Positions 8,770 through 17,975 are shown, numbered from the stretch's first letter. The stretch: 64,000 nucleotides of DNA from Streptomyces sp. ISL-10 (GCF_018614575.1 NZ_JAGGOJ010000032.1:1-64000), one strand, 5' to 3'. Notes: a model not told the origin generated them from the sequence alone. Program-made: numbers and translations.

Positions 8770-8853
8770 CCCGCTGCGGGCCACGGCTGAGCCCATCGGC
8801 CCCTTTCTGAAATCGCCTATTGGACAGCTCTCTCGCTTTGGTAGGGGGCGACA

Positions 8854-8932
8854 GCGCGGGGATGGTCCCAACTGGGGCGCGGAGTTCACCGGCGGCATGT
8901 TTCTACTCCCCGCACCCGCAGGGATCGGCGCC
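8854..8932 (+). CRISPR. second CRISPR relic (partial repeat, 33-bp spacer, diverged repeat)
   Basis: GCGCGGGGATGGTCCC (8854-8869) is the right half of the same repeat as at 7948-8038. It is followed by a 33-bp spacer (8870-8902) and a diverged full repeat (8903-8932) containing CTACTCCCCGCACCCGCAGG. The spacer length is identical to the first relic and the orientation is the same, so both are probably remains of one array. Confidence 0.5.
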
Positions 8933-9294
8933 TGGTGGGTCTCGACGCGCTCGGCCGGTTCCACCGAGATGGGCGGCGTCCCCGCCTCTCATGACCACCG
9001 CCTTCCGAGGGTCGGCAAGGTCGCCCTTCCGAGTGCGCGAAGCCGCACTGGCGCGAAGGGACGCCTGAGCGCATACGTTCGTACGTGGTGGTGCACGATC
9101 AGTCGTATGCGGCTGGAGACGTGAAATGGTATGACGACGAGTCCGACTACCCGGCGGCCGGCAGCGAGATGACCACGATCACAGGCGTCACCGACGCAAA
9201 GGGGCGGCCCCCCGGAAGCGGGGGAGGGCGCGGCCCGGCCCCGGCCCGGAAGCGAGAGCCCCGTCTCCGCCTCCAGGCGCCCGGGGAGACCCTG
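8933..9294. other. no convincing gene
   Basis: A short frame starting at 9085 reads MVVHDQSYAAGDVKWYDDES, which looks protein-like but soon becomes low complexity. The stretch 9205-9260 is GC-rich with several short inverted repeats and could hold the terminator for the immunity gene that ends at 9295. Confidence 0.35.
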
Positions 9295-9783
9295 TCAGGC
9301 GGACGCAGCCGCCGACTGCTCCAGGGTGATCACGACCACCACCGGAAGGTCGGTGTCCTGCTGGACGACACCGGCGGTCAGGACCCGGCCGTCCAGGGTC
9401 CACTTCCGCACCGCGATGAACGCGTCCTTGTCCGCGGCCGTTTGCTCGGCCTCGGTGAGGTGGCCGGCGAGCGGGGACTGCTCGATCTGGGGAAGGAACG
9501 CGGCCAGCGCCTGCTCGCCCTCCTCGTAGACGGCCTCCAGGTCGTCGAAGTAGCCCGACTCGTCGACGTCGCGGATCCAGACGGCGAACGAGACGCGGAC
9601 CGCCCCGCTGCGGAACGTCTGGATCCACCCTCGGACGCCGTCCTTGCGCCAGGACGTCTCCACGCCGTCGCGGGGCTTGCCCCCCGGTGTCCACCCCTGG
9701 GCCGCGAATCTCTCCGCACCGCTCGCGGTGGTCAGCGGGACGAGGCCCCGGAGTTCTTCCAGCATCGCGTTCACTGCGGCCAT
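9295..9783 (-). CDS. putative immunity protein
   Basis: A 162-residue soluble acidic protein (MAAVNAMLEELRGLVPL, later SWRKDGVRGWIQTFRSGAVR, SGYFDDLEAVYEEGEQALAA and a C-terminus VVVVITLEQSAAASA). It starts 13 bases before the end of the preceding frame, which ends GNGMSGMSSWPQ and looks like the C-terminal tail of a polymorphic toxin. An acidic single-domain protein overlapping a toxin tail is the classic arrangement of an immunity gene. Several start codons lie close together here; ATG 9783 is the first one giving a compact N-terminus. Family not certain. Downstream there is no partner. Confidence 0.5.
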   Translation of the reverse strand: MAAVNAMLEELRGLVPLTTASGAERFAAQGWTPGGKPRDGVETSWRKDGVRGWIQTFRSGAVRVSFAVWIRDVDESGYFDDLEAVYEEGEQALAAFLPQIEQSPLAGHLTEAEQTAADKDAFIAVRKWTLDGRVLTAGVVQQDTDLPVVVVITLEQSAAASA

Positions 9784-10095
9784 GAACTCATTCCACTCAT
9801 ACCGTTGCCGCGCGCGTGATAGGCCCTGAGCTGCCCGCTGGCGTAGGCCTCCGGGAAGGCCATGGACGGCACCTCGTTCACATGCGCGGCACCCCATTCG
9901 TTGGACACCATATTGCGGACTCCCTTGCCGCCGAGATCCTCGTTGAGAGCGGGCAGCTTCTCGGCCTGCGTGGTGATCCGGCTCTCGTTGTAGAACTCGA
10001 AGTCGGGATTGTACGGCGATTTCTCCCACTCGCCGTGGTTGTCGCCGCCGGTCCACTTGGGACCGCAAAACAGGATGCGTGTCGCGGGGCAGACG
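9771..10095 (-). pseudogene. C-terminal tail of a toxin-like protein
   Basis: About 105 codons look like genuine protein: GPKWTGGDNHGEWEKSPYNP, then FEFYNESRITTQAEKLPALN, EDLGGKGVRNMVSNEWGAAH, and PEAYASGQLRAYHARGNG before the stop. Upstream the frame dissolves into an IS701 relic, so the delivery and N-terminal parts were lost. The His/Asn/Arg/Glu-rich tail is compatible with a nuclease-type toxin domain, but I cannot name one. Its stop overlaps the start of the putative immunity gene. Confidence 0.45.
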
Positions 10096-10215
10096 GTTCT
10101 CGTAACGGGACGCTCGGGGCCGACCGCACGGCTCCCGCTGATGCGTCTCGTGTGCCTCAATCCCCGAACTTCCGCACCATAGCGCCTCATTGCTCCCGCG
10201 CGGGTGGACCGGGTC

Positions 10216-10881
10216 CCGGGCCCGGCAGTGAAGATCACCGTGTGCGGAATGACTCGCATGCCGACGGCCTGCCGGCCGCCTGGGTCACCGCGGACGAGGC
10301 CTACGGCCAGGACTGGAACTTCCGCCGCCTGCTCGAGCAGCTTGGACTGGGCTACGTCGTCGCGGTGCCCAAGTCCCAGCCGGTCAAGTCCTGACCGGTT
10401 CCTTGCGTATCGACCAGCTCGTCGACGAAGCCCCCGCCGGCGCATGGCGGCGGCTGTCCTGCGGCAACGGAGCCCAAGGCCCCCGCGTCTACGACTGGGT
10501 CGCGGCCGAACTGCCCGCCAACATCGTCTTCGACCCTGATCCGCCGACCCGTCACCCCTGGGTAGTGGCCCGCTGAAGTTTCTCCGACCCGGCCGGTATC
10601 GCCTACTACCTCGCCCTCGCGCCTGTTGGTACCGGACTGCTGGAACTCGCCAGGATCGCCGGCAGCCGCTGGGCGATCGAGAAATGCTTCCAGGCCGCGA
10701 AGAACGAGTGCGGCCTGGACGAGTACGAGGTCCGCCGCTACTCCGGCTGGTACTACCGGCGCATCACCCACGCCATGCTCGCCCACGCCTTCCTCACCGC
10801 CCACGCCTTCCTCACTCCCCTGGCCGCCCGAGCCGCCCACCAGGAAACCGCCGAACAGCAGTCGCCGGGTCCGCTTGGGTA
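10216..10881 (+). pseudogene. IS701-family transposase, C-terminal two-thirds, degenerate
   Basis: Recognisable IS701 blocks follow one another: AAWVTADEAYGQDWNFRRLL, GYVVAVPKSQPVKS, RIDQLVDEAPAGAWRRLSCG, PRVYDWVAAELPANIVFDPD, then AGSRWAIEKCFQAAKNECGL and EYEVRRYSGW. The frame breaks after PKSQPVKS and a TGA interrupts the piece before the AGSRWAIE block. A local duplication gives AHAFLTAHAFLT near the end. The N-terminal third is missing. Not functional. Confidence 0.8.
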
Positions 10882-11916
10882 GTACATCCCCGGCAGCGGT
10901 CCGGCGAGCATCTCCAGGACCAGGCCGTGCGGCGGTGAGATGGTCGGCGATCGCTTCCCGCCCGCCGCAGGGCTGCCCGCTCCTCTTCTGTGCCGTGCGC
11001 ACCGGCCGGGCCCGTCCTATTCGCGGCTGGACACCGCAACGCCGGTGCTTTCGGCCCGCATCGCGCGTGGACTCCTGCCCGTCGGCCCGCTGCCGGCAGA
11101 GCCCGGCTGACCGCTCGCCGTCCCTGTGCGCCGGGTCCGCACCCCAGCAGCAGCCGAAACCCGTGCGCCGCGACTCACTCCGATGCGCCTGCAGGCACTC
11201 TCTGCCAGGTCGTGCGCCAGGCCGTCCCACCACCCCATGGGCAGTATCGGCTCGCCGCGTCATCGTGCCGACGGGCGAAGACGGGTTCGCCTGCGAGCCT
11301 CTGGCGCGATTGTCATGGGATCACTCAGTTTGCCCCTGTATCGACTGCTGCGACCACATGCAGGGCGATGACGACCCGGCGGCACCCACTGCCCGCATCC
11401 GCACTCCTTGGCCGCAACCCCGCCGGGCGGGGCCGGCGCCGACGCCGCCTGATCGGGGGTGGCGGGGATCGGCCTCGACGGTCATGGCCGGAAAGGAAAC
11501 GGAGCCAGTGGTTCCGTGACATCCGCCACAGCCGTTTCAGGCACCCAGGAGGCTCGATAGTAGATGTCAGCCTTGGTGACATGAGGGTATTTGTCCACCT
11601 TGGTGCGGACATACCGCGCACGGCGTTCGGGAGCTGTCGGCCGGTTCGGCGAATGTGCCTGCCTGTCGAGCATTCAGGAATTTTTGACGGGGCGTCATGG
11701 CCCTCGGCAAGGTTCCCGCGTGCGGCCTGCATGCCCGCACGGCCTCGGCAAGGGCCGTTCCGCACTACGAGCGAGAGTAGTAGTAGACGCTCGTTGCCCT
11801 CCTCGTGCAGCGGTCCTAACAATGGCTGCCCGCAAAGGGGTCTCCGCAGGTCACGCACGGAACGGACCGGGCCAACCGCTCGCGGTGGCGCTCCGCGATG
11901 ACGAATGAGGTCACAC
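10882..11916. other. about 1 kb without a supported gene
   Basis: The stretch downstream of the IS701 relic has many open frames but none with a recognisable domain. One minus-strand piece (11482-11673) reads KVDKYPHVTKADIYYRASW and looks faintly protein-like, perhaps a scrap. The last 100 bases probably hold the promoter of the CAP-domain gene. Confidence 0.4.
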
Positions 11917-12723
11917 ATGGGCAAGCACCGCAGAACGACGCACTACCGGAAGATGACCATTGCTGCCGTCGCCGTGGCGGCCGTGGGTGTGCCCTCTGCC
12001 GCCATGGCTTGTATGGACCCGCAGGGGACGCAGGACGGCCGGTCCCACGGCCGGTGGAAGAGTGCACATTCCGCCCAGCAGTGGCACGGGAACGAGTCCG
12101 GCCACCAGTGGCACGGAAGCGACCGGTGGTGGGACGGGGACAAGCGGGACCGGAAGCCGACTGCGACGCCGGGCAGCCGGAAGCCCGCCGCGCCCAAGCC
12201 CGCGGCACCCAAGTCCGCGGCACCCAAGTCCGCCGCGCCCAAGCCCGCGGCACCCAAGTCCGCGGCACCCAAGTCCGCGGCACCCAAGTCCGCGGCACCC
12301 AAGTCCGCCGCGCCCAAGCCGGCTGCGCCGAAGCCCGCTGCGCCGGCGTCGGGCAAGGTCGCCCGCATTGTGGCACTCGTCAACAGTGAGCGCAGCAAGG
12401 CTGGATGCTCCCCGGTGACCTTGAACGCGAAGCTGACCAAGGCCGCGCAGGATCACAGCAAGGACATGGCAGCCCACCGGAACATGTCCCACACGGGCTC
12501 CGACGGATCGGACCCGGGTGAGCGGATCACACGTGCTGGTTACGCCTGGAGTACTTACGGCGAGAACGTCGCCTACGGTTACGCGACCCCCGAGAGCGTC
12601 ATGGCGGGCTGGATGGCCAGCCCTGGCCACAAGCGGAACATCCTCAATTGCGGGTTCAACGAGATAGGCGTCGGCCTCGCGCAGCCCGGCAATTACTGGA
12701 CGCAGGACTTCGGCACGGCGTAA
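11917..12723 (+). CDS. secreted CAP-domain (SCP/PR-1) protein
   Basis: A 268-residue exported protein. A signal peptide (residues about 1-33, positive start MGKHRRTTHYRK) leads into a Trp/His-rich segment with WHGNESGHQWHG. A repetitive linker follows, built of KPAAP/KSAAP units encoded by near-identical 15-base repeats (about 12180-12345). The CAP domain occupies about residues 150-268 with VNSERSKAGCSPVTLNAKL, MSHTGSDGSDPGERI, AWSTYGENVAYGY, WMASPGHKRNILNCGFNEIG and NYWTQDFG. CAP proteins are stable extracellular domains with varied roles. ATG 11917 follows GAGG at 11907; an in-frame ATG at 11905 is less well placed. Confidence 0.9.
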   Translation: MGKHRRTTHYRKMTIAAVAVAAVGVPSAAMACMDPQGTQDGRSHGRWKSAHSAQQWHGNESGHQWHGSDRWWDGDKRDRKPTATPGSRKPAAPKPAAPKSAAPKSAAPKPAAPKSAAPKSAAPKSAAPKSAAPKPAAPKPAAPASGKVARIVALVNSERSKAGCSPVTLNAKLTKAAQDHSKDMAAHRNMSHTGSDGSDPGERITRAGYAWSTYGENVAYGYATPESVMAGWMASPGHKRNILNCGFNEIGVGLAQPGNYWTQDFGTA

Positions 12724-12758
12724 CAGGCCGCACTGCGAAGGCGGGAGCGGCAGCGTGT

Positions 12759-12788
12759 GGCCCCTGCCGTGATCAGACGGCGGGGGCC
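12759..12788 (+). terminator. terminator of the CAP-domain gene
   Basis: GGCCCCTGCCGT and ACGGCGGGGGCC form a 12-bp stem (one G-T pair) around GATCAG, 36 bases after the stop codon. Confidence 0.7.
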
Positions 12789-12849
12789 TCGTCGTCTCTG
12801 CGGCCGGCGATAAGCCGCCGCCCGAGACACGGCCGACGGCCCGACTCTA

Positions 12850-13744
12850 TGGGTGTTCAACACCGTCACCCATCCGGGACCTCACATGGCCCGCGTAGCA
12901 TCTCACCAGGCCAGAGGATTCTGTCGGCGCCCTCGTGGGCGCAAGGCCGGTGATGAGGAGACACGGCGGGCGATCGAGGCCGCGCACGAGCGGACCATCC
13001 CCGTGGCGCTGGGGTGGATCGAGACGGATGTCGCCGTCCGCTACGGCGCCGGCGCTATTTACCGCAGTCGGCCTGGAGGGCAGCGGCGCGCGTCATCGAG
13101 CTCTTCGAGCGGTTCCGTCACGGCGAAGTTTCCCGGCCGGTGCCGCCGCGGCCGCCCGTACGGCAAGGGGGAGACGATCGCGAAGAACAGCGACGGCTGG
13201 GGGCACCCGTCCTGCGCGACGTCGGCTGCCGCAGCCGAGGAGTGGTGGGAGCAGGCCTGCGCGCGCGTGCCGCAACTGCTGGCGGCCGGCCCGGATCCGG
13301 AGACGGCCCGACTCGTCGAGGCGGTGTGTGCGATCGCCCGGCCCTGGTTCCCAGCTCGAATTCCACGGCGTCGCCCTTACGGTGCTTCTTGAAGCCCACC
13401 AGGAGCATGCGGTGTCCCATGCCGAGCTGCTTGGGGCCGATCCAATCGCGGAGCCCCTTCCATTCGGCGGCGTCGACGAGCTCCCTGCAGCGGGGGCGGG
13501 CACAGAAGCGGTCCCCCCGACAGGAAGCTGCCGCCGGGCGCAGAAGAGCGGGTGGACGCGCTGGCCCGGGAGCTGGAGGAGGCGAAGGCGCGGCAGCGGC
13601 GCGCCGAGCGCGGGCTGCACGCGGCGCGGGACCGGGCACGGGAGGCGGACCGGACCGCCCGGGACGCACGGCGCCGTGGGCGGAGGACGGCCGCGGCGGT
13701 GGAACGGTTGCCGGCCGGCGACAGTGAGACCGCCGGCCCTTGAC
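12850..13744. other. remnant-rich stretch, no intact gene
   Basis: Three protein-like scraps sit close together. Plus strand near 13220-13350: EEWWEQACARVPQLLAAGPD then PETARLVEAVCAIARPWF. Minus strand near 13360-13500: RELVDAAEWKGLRDWIGPKQ then GMGHRMLLVGFKKHRKGD. Plus strand near 13545-13743: a charged coiled-coil end, VDALARELEEAKARQRRAE. None begins or ends properly, and I cannot assign families. They look like pieces of unrelated genes brought together by deletions. Confidence 0.35.
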
Positions 13745-14329
13745 CTACGCCGCGGGCTTCGTACGCCACCCCTCTTCGATGCCTCGCATCAGCGGGGGGT
13801 ACACGAACACATGCCGGAACGGGGCGATGGCGGCCATATAGGCCCTTCCGGACAGTCCGTTCGGCTTCACCAGAACAGCCATCTGACCCCGGTGGCCCCC
13901 GGCGCCGTCCGGCACCCAGCTCATGTGCATCACCGCGTGCACCGTGCTGTTCGCCATTTCGGCCGCCCACTCGTCCTCCGTCAGATAGACCGGCCGGAAG
14001 GGCAGCCGTTCGAACTCCGGGCCGGCGGGGCCGTCGCGCAGATCGTCCGGCAACCGGTCGCGCAGCGTCGGCACCCGGGAACCGACGCCGGTGCCGGGCG
14101 AGTCCCAGCCGAGCAGCGCCCCGAGCTTCCAGCGGATCGCGAAGAGGGCACGGGCGATCCGGGACGGGTTGTTCGCCGTGTCGCCCCCGGCTGTCCGCTG
14201 CACCAGTAGCGGGAAGTCGTCGGGGCCTCCCGGCGTCGGCAGCGCCCAGACGTCGTAGACACGGAAGTCGGGCGCGATCTCGTGGATCCGCCACGGCCGG
14301 GAGGTGTGCGCGGTGTTCCGGAGCTTCAT
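13745..14329 (-). CDS. DUF2867 domain protein
   Basis: A 194-residue cytoplasmic protein made of a single DUF2867 domain: IHEIAPDFRVYDVWALPTPG, IRWKLGALLGWD, EFERLPFRPVYLTEDEWAAE, then HMSWVPDGAGGHRGQMAVLV and the end YPPLMRGIEEGW. ATG 14329 is preferred because GGTGGAGGT lies just upstream; an open extension to 14635 is Arg/Pro-rich noise. DUF2867 is often fused behind NAD(P)-binding SDR domains and may help bind a hydrophobic ligand, but its function is not established. It stands alone here. Confidence 0.75.
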   Translation of the reverse strand: MKLRNTAHTSRPWRIHEIAPDFRVYDVWALPTPGGPDDFPLLVQRTAGGDTANNPSRIARALFAIRWKLGALLGWDSPGTGVGSRVPTLRDRLPDDLRDGPAGPEFERLPFRPVYLTEDEWAAEMANSTVHAVMHMSWVPDGAGGHRGQMAVLVKPNGLSGRAYMAAIAPFRHVFVYPPLMRGIEEGWRTKPAA

Positions 14330-14744
14330 TCGTAGACCTCCACCTGGTCGTGACATGCCATGGGCCCAGGCACGGGCACGGGCACGGGCACAGGTGCCGG
14401 GTCCGTCCCGCCCGGCTGGGCCTGGATCCCTGTCGGTACCAGTGACCCGCACCGAAAAGTCTGCCCACCGCGATGGCCACGGGCGTCGGCCCGCGGGCTG
14501 ATCCGTCCTCCCCCGCGCGGGCGAGAACGGCCCCCGGGACCGGTGCAACGCCGTACCGGCCCGCACGCGGCGTCCCGGTGTCCCCCGGGAGGGCACCGGC
14601 AGGCCGTGCGCCGGGCCGATCGGGTGGGACGGCAAGGTTTCTCCGGGGGATTTCGGGTCAGAGGGCCAGCCACACCCTGTAGTACGTCAGCCGGGCGGAT
14701 CTTGTCACACCGAGTCGAGGGGCAGAGCCTTTCCCCGGGGCCGG

Positions 14745-15010
14745 GAGTAGGTGAACAAGCCACGGGTGAAGCTTCCGAATGGCCTGGGCCGGCTCATCTC
14801 CGCCGACGAGGTCGGGCCCGTACCGGAGACGTACAAGCTCCCGCTGATCTGCGAGTTCTGTGACAGCGCCGTCGGCCCGTCCGCGGCTACAAGAACGTGC
14901 CGAACCTCTCCCGCCTACTGACGGGAACACTTCACCAGCCCGGATGCGCCCTGAACTCCGCCGAGTTCATCCGGGGCATCGCTCACGGCTCCCACGGCAT
15001 GGCCCTGCTG
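14745..15010 (+). pseudogene. zinc-ribbon-like hypothetical protein, relic
   Basis: The pieces VPETYKLPLICEFCDSAVG and, after a frame change, GYKNVPNLSRLLTGTLHQPG then CALNSAEFIRGIAHGSHG resemble a streptomycete protein that begins with a CxxC-containing segment and continues with an HxPGC motif. The frame is broken at least once and no proper end is visible. Weak assignment. Confidence 0.35.
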
Positions 15011-15055
15011 CCCATGCCGCACACCCCAAGGACACCAAGAGCGAGCTCCTTGCTG

Positions 15056-15358
15056 TCAGTGCGCGGTGAAGCCTGTGCAACTGATGAAGCGATTCGAGCC
15101 GTCGCCGACCGACCAGACAACGGTGTACGTACCTGGCGGGTAGAGAGCAACAGCGCCGGCAAGGTCCCCGGGCCACGTCATGCCCTGGAGCGTGGGGCGG
15201 TGGTGAACGGCATCTGTCTCCTCGTTGTCGTCGTGCGCCGGCCCGTTCCGCCGAGACCCGGCCGGGCGCCGGTCACAGGCTCCCCCTACCCGGTCCACCG
15301 CCACGGCAACATGGATGAACGGCCCCGCCGCCCGGCTGCCCGCCAGTAGCCTGGACAA
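15056..15358 (-). CDS. hypothetical protein (doubtful)
   Basis: A 100-codon frame whose last 45 residues look like real protein (LQGMTWPGDLAGAVALYPPG, then TYTVVWSVGDGSNRFISC). The first half is Arg/Gly-rich and unconvincing. It might be the C-terminal scrap of a secreted beta-rich protein. It is divergent from the conflict operon starting at 15436, so the space between them would hold that operon's promoter. Confidence 0.25.
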   Translation of the reverse strand: MSRLLAGSRAAGPFIHVAVAVDRVGGACDRRPAGSRRNGPAHDDNEETDAVHHRPTLQGMTWPGDLAGAVALYPPGTYTVVWSVGDGSNRFISCTGFTAH

Positions 15359-15435
15359 CTCAGATGTGAGGAAAGCGTGTTGTCCGCCCCGGGCGGTCCG
15401 ACAGCACGCGTACGGGCGACGGGAGTAACGGAGCG

Positions 15436-15828
15436 GTGGCGTACCGGGTACGGGAAGTGGAGATCGGCGGCGAGACAGTCCTCGCCCGCGTGGAAACGCT
15501 GGACCCGGACGAGCTCGAACTGCGCAAGCGGCCCACCGAGTACGGCGAGGAGGAAGAAGTCACCGCGCTCGACACCCTGCTGGACCGGGTCGACAGCGTC
15601 CAGCGGGTGATCCGGACGGTCGGCACCTCCGTGCTGGAGGCCGCCCGGGACGCGGCGCGGCCGGACGAGGTGAGCGTCACGTTCGGTGTCGAACTGGCCG
15701 CCAAGTCCGGCAAGGTGGTCGCGTTCCTCGCCGACGGCGAGGCCAAGGCGTCCCTCAATGTCACCCTCACCTGGCGGCCGGACGACCAGAGCGACGGCAC
15801 GGCCCCGGGTGCGCAGGTGCATGCCTGA
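15436..15828 (+). CDS. trypsin-co-occurring domain protein (CU044_2847/trypco1-like)
   Basis: A 130-residue acidic protein, first gene of the four-gene conflict operon. It matches the small trypsin-co-occurring (CU044_2847) family: YRVREVEIGGETVLARVETL at the start, a middle helical part TLLDRVDSVQRVIRTVGTSV, and VSVTFGVELAAKSGKVVAFL then EAKASLNVTLTW. In this family the domain accompanies trypsin-like or VMAP proteins and is thought to regulate or present the protease. Start is a GTG at 15436. Its stop overlaps the start of the next gene by 8 bases, so translation is coupled. No signal peptide: cytoplasmic. Confidence 0.8.
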   Translation: MAYRVREVEIGGETVLARVETLDPDELELRKRPTEYGEEEEVTALDTLLDRVDSVQRVIRTVGTSVLEAARDAARPDEVSVTFGVELAAKSGKVVAFLADGEAKASLNVTLTWRPDDQSDGTAPGAQVHA

Positions 15829-17926
15829 CCAGACCCCTCGCCTGGACCGGCTGGCCATGGCGGCGACCGCCGCCATCGGCGCGGAGGACGGCACGCACTG
15901 GGGGTCCGCCGGCCTGGTGGCCCCCGGCTGGGCGCTGACCGCGGCGCACGTGGTCCGGACCGCCGGGCCCGACCCGTACCGGGTGACCCTGTGGAACGGC
16001 CGCACGGTCCCGGCGAGAACCGCGTACCGGCTGGCCGGGGTGCCCGAGCGCGGCCCCGTCCCCAACGAGTCGGACATCGCTCTCGTACGGCTGCTGGAGG
16101 AGGACGTCGAGCACGGCTGTCTCTGGTTCAGCGACCGCGGCGACCCGCCCTCCCGCGATGTGCGGGCCTACGGCTGGTACAGCGCCGGCGCCGGGCGCGC
16201 GGGGGAGCTGCTCGAATGGAACGGCGTCTGTACGGTCGCCGGCAACGACGGTCCGTACAGCTTCCGTCTGGGCCCGCAGACGGAGATCCCCAAGGGGGCC
16301 TCAGGCGGACCGGTCGTCGATCTGTCCCTAGGCGCCCTGGTCGGCCTGACGAAGGCCAGCCGGCGAAGCTCCGAGGGAGACATCAAGGACGGCGGCAGAG
16401 CCGTGCGGGCCACGCTGCTGCGGGAGTTCGTCAGCCCAGTCGTAGTGGACGCCGACCACGTGCTCGCACCCGACCCCTACCACGCCCTGATCTGCGCTCA
16501 CGACCGGTGGCACGCCGAGCGCGATCTCCGGGAGGGGTGGCCGGACGTACAGGGAGACCTGCCCGGAAACGGTTTGCCGGACAGCCCGGCCTCCTGGTCG
16601 CCCGGCGACCGTCTGGAGCTGTTCGAGCTGCTGGCCGCCCTGCCCGCCCCCGAGGATCCCACCCTGGTGAGGACCCTGTTGCGCGAGGTGTTCCATGACC
16701 GGGTGAAATTTCCGGCCGCCGCCTCGCTCCGGCACTGGCGGGACGGGCACGGCGAGATCCACCAGCACCGGATGCAGTTCCTGATCGAGGCCCTGCCCTA
16801 TCTGCGGTACGCCAAGCTCGTCGCCCTCGCGGTCGAGACGACGGCCGCAGCGGCGCCCGTGGCGACGGAGCTGGCCCGCTGGGTCAGACGCCGCAAGCGC
16901 CGCCTCGGTCTGGAGACCGATGTGAGCGTCGACGGAGTCGCCCTGCCCCAGCGGGCCGAAGGCGCCTTCAACCTCATTGGCGGCCGGGGCAGTACGGGCA
17001 CGCGTCGCGCCTCCACCGCCGCAACCGTGCCCCCGGACCCGCTCGAGGGCGTCGAGCCGCTGCATGTCAGTGCCCTGGACGCCCGGCCTGGCGACGGGCC
17101 CAGCGTGCTGCTGGAGCTCGAACCCGTCCTGTGGTCCGCGTCCGTCTCCTTCCACTGGCGCTTACGCGTCCTCGACCCCGAGCACGACGACGACGCCGTC
17201 GTGGACGCCGAGGACACCGGCGACGGGATCCCTCCGGACGAGCTGCCGCTGCGTTTGCAACGCCCGCTTGCCCGGCTCTTCCTGCAACTGGACACTCTGG
17301 AACGGCACGCACCGCTGGAAGTCGTCCTCCCTCCCGAGCACTTCGACCTTGCGGTGCACCACTGGCTCCCCCGGGCGGCCGTCACCGACCTGGACTTCTC
17401 CGACCCGGCCTGCTGGCCGCTGGGCGTGCGCCGCCAGGTCGTGGTGCGGGACGCCTCGCGCCGGGGCCGCGGCGACACCCTGTGGGAGATGCGCTGGAAG
17501 GACACCGCCGCGGCGGCGCCGCTGCGCGCGCTGCCGACGCCGCCACCCGGCCGGGTGCTGCGCATCGCCGGCCTCACCGGCGCAGAGCCGGACCAGGTGC
17601 CGGTGGTGTGCCGCCCTGCAACCGATGCCACGGGCCGGGAGGTTCTGCGCATGGCCCTCGAAAGCGGGCACGGCATCTGCCTGTGGAACGCCGGGGCGCA
17701 CCCGCCGGACGGGTGCGACGACCACTGCCGCAGCTTCAGCGGCCACGCCGCACAGCTTCTGGCGGACGCGCGCTCCGCGGCCGAACTGCCCGAGCGGCTG
17801 CGGGTCCTGCGCGAGCGGATCCACCGCCGGGACCCGCACGCCTATTGGGCCAAACCTCTTGCCCTGATGTACGACGACGCCGACCGGCCCCTGCCCGCGC
17901 CCACCGGCATCCTCGATGCCCCCTGA
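15821..17926 (+). CDS. trypsin-like protease with VMAP C-terminal domain
   Basis: A 701-residue cytoplasmic protein. Residues 1-200 are a trypsin-fold serine protease with the full triad: His43 in LTAAHVV, Asp85 in SDIALV and Ser161 in GASGGP. Residues about 255-340 are helical (RLELFELLAALPAPEDPTLV, then LREVFHDRV), similar to effector-associated domains. Residues about 411-701 are a VMAP-C-like domain (EPVLWSASVSFHWRLRVLDP, LPLRLQRPLARLFLQLDTLE, then HGICLWNAGAHPP). VMAP proteins pair with MoxR and vWA partners in ternary conflict systems, where the protease is the probable effector. ATG 15821 overlaps the upstream gene; the longer frame from 15686 lies inside it. Confidence 0.85.
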   Translation: MPDQTPRLDRLAMAATAAIGAEDGTHWGSAGLVAPGWALTAAHVVRTAGPDPYRVTLWNGRTVPARTAYRLAGVPERGPVPNESDIALVRLLEEDVEHGCLWFSDRGDPPSRDVRAYGWYSAGAGRAGELLEWNGVCTVAGNDGPYSFRLGPQTEIPKGASGGPVVDLSLGALVGLTKASRRSSEGDIKDGGRAVRATLLREFVSPVVVDADHVLAPDPYHALICAHDRWHAERDLREGWPDVQGDLPGNGLPDSPASWSPGDRLELFELLAALPAPEDPTLVRTLLREVFHDRVKFPAAASLRHWRDGHGEIHQHRMQFLIEALPYLRYAKLVALAVETTAAAAPVATELARWVRRRKRRLGLETDVSVDGVALPQRAEGAFNLIGGRGSTGTRRASTAATVPPDPLEGVEPLHVSALDARPGDGPSVLLELEPVLWSASVSFHWRLRVLDPEHDDDAVVDAEDTGDGIPPDELPLRLQRPLARLFLQLDTLERHAPLEVVLPPEHFDLAVHHWLPRAAVTDLDFSDPACWPLGVRRQVVVRDASRRGRGDTLWEMRWKDTAAAAPLRALPTPPPGRVLRIAGLTGAEPDQVPVVCRPATDATGREVLRMALESGHGICLWNAGAHPPDGCDDHCRSFSGHAAQLLADARSAAELPERLRVLRERIHRRDPHAYWAKPLALMYDDADRPLPAPTGILDAP

Positions 17927-17975
17927 CGCCCCTGTCCCCTTCGCCCGAAACCCGCATCCAGCACTGAGGAGTACC

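Noticed and set aside
9085..9291. Small gene starting MVVHDQSYAAGDVKW
   Set aside because: It soon becomes low complexity and has no supporting start signal.
14330..14740. Possible riboswitch or leader upstream of the DUF2867 gene
   Set aside because: The repeated GGGCAC units at 14370-14400 are low complexity and no known riboswitch core was seen.
15686..15820. Upstream extension of the trypsin-VMAP frame
   Set aside because: It overlaps the trypsin-co-occurring gene in another frame and does not resemble protein; ATG 15821 fits translational coupling.
15991..16698. Long open frames in other registers and on the opposite strand within the conflict operon (for example 19585-21003)
   Set aside because: They are Arg/Ala/Gly-rich shadow frames common in GC-rich coding DNA and have no domain similarity.
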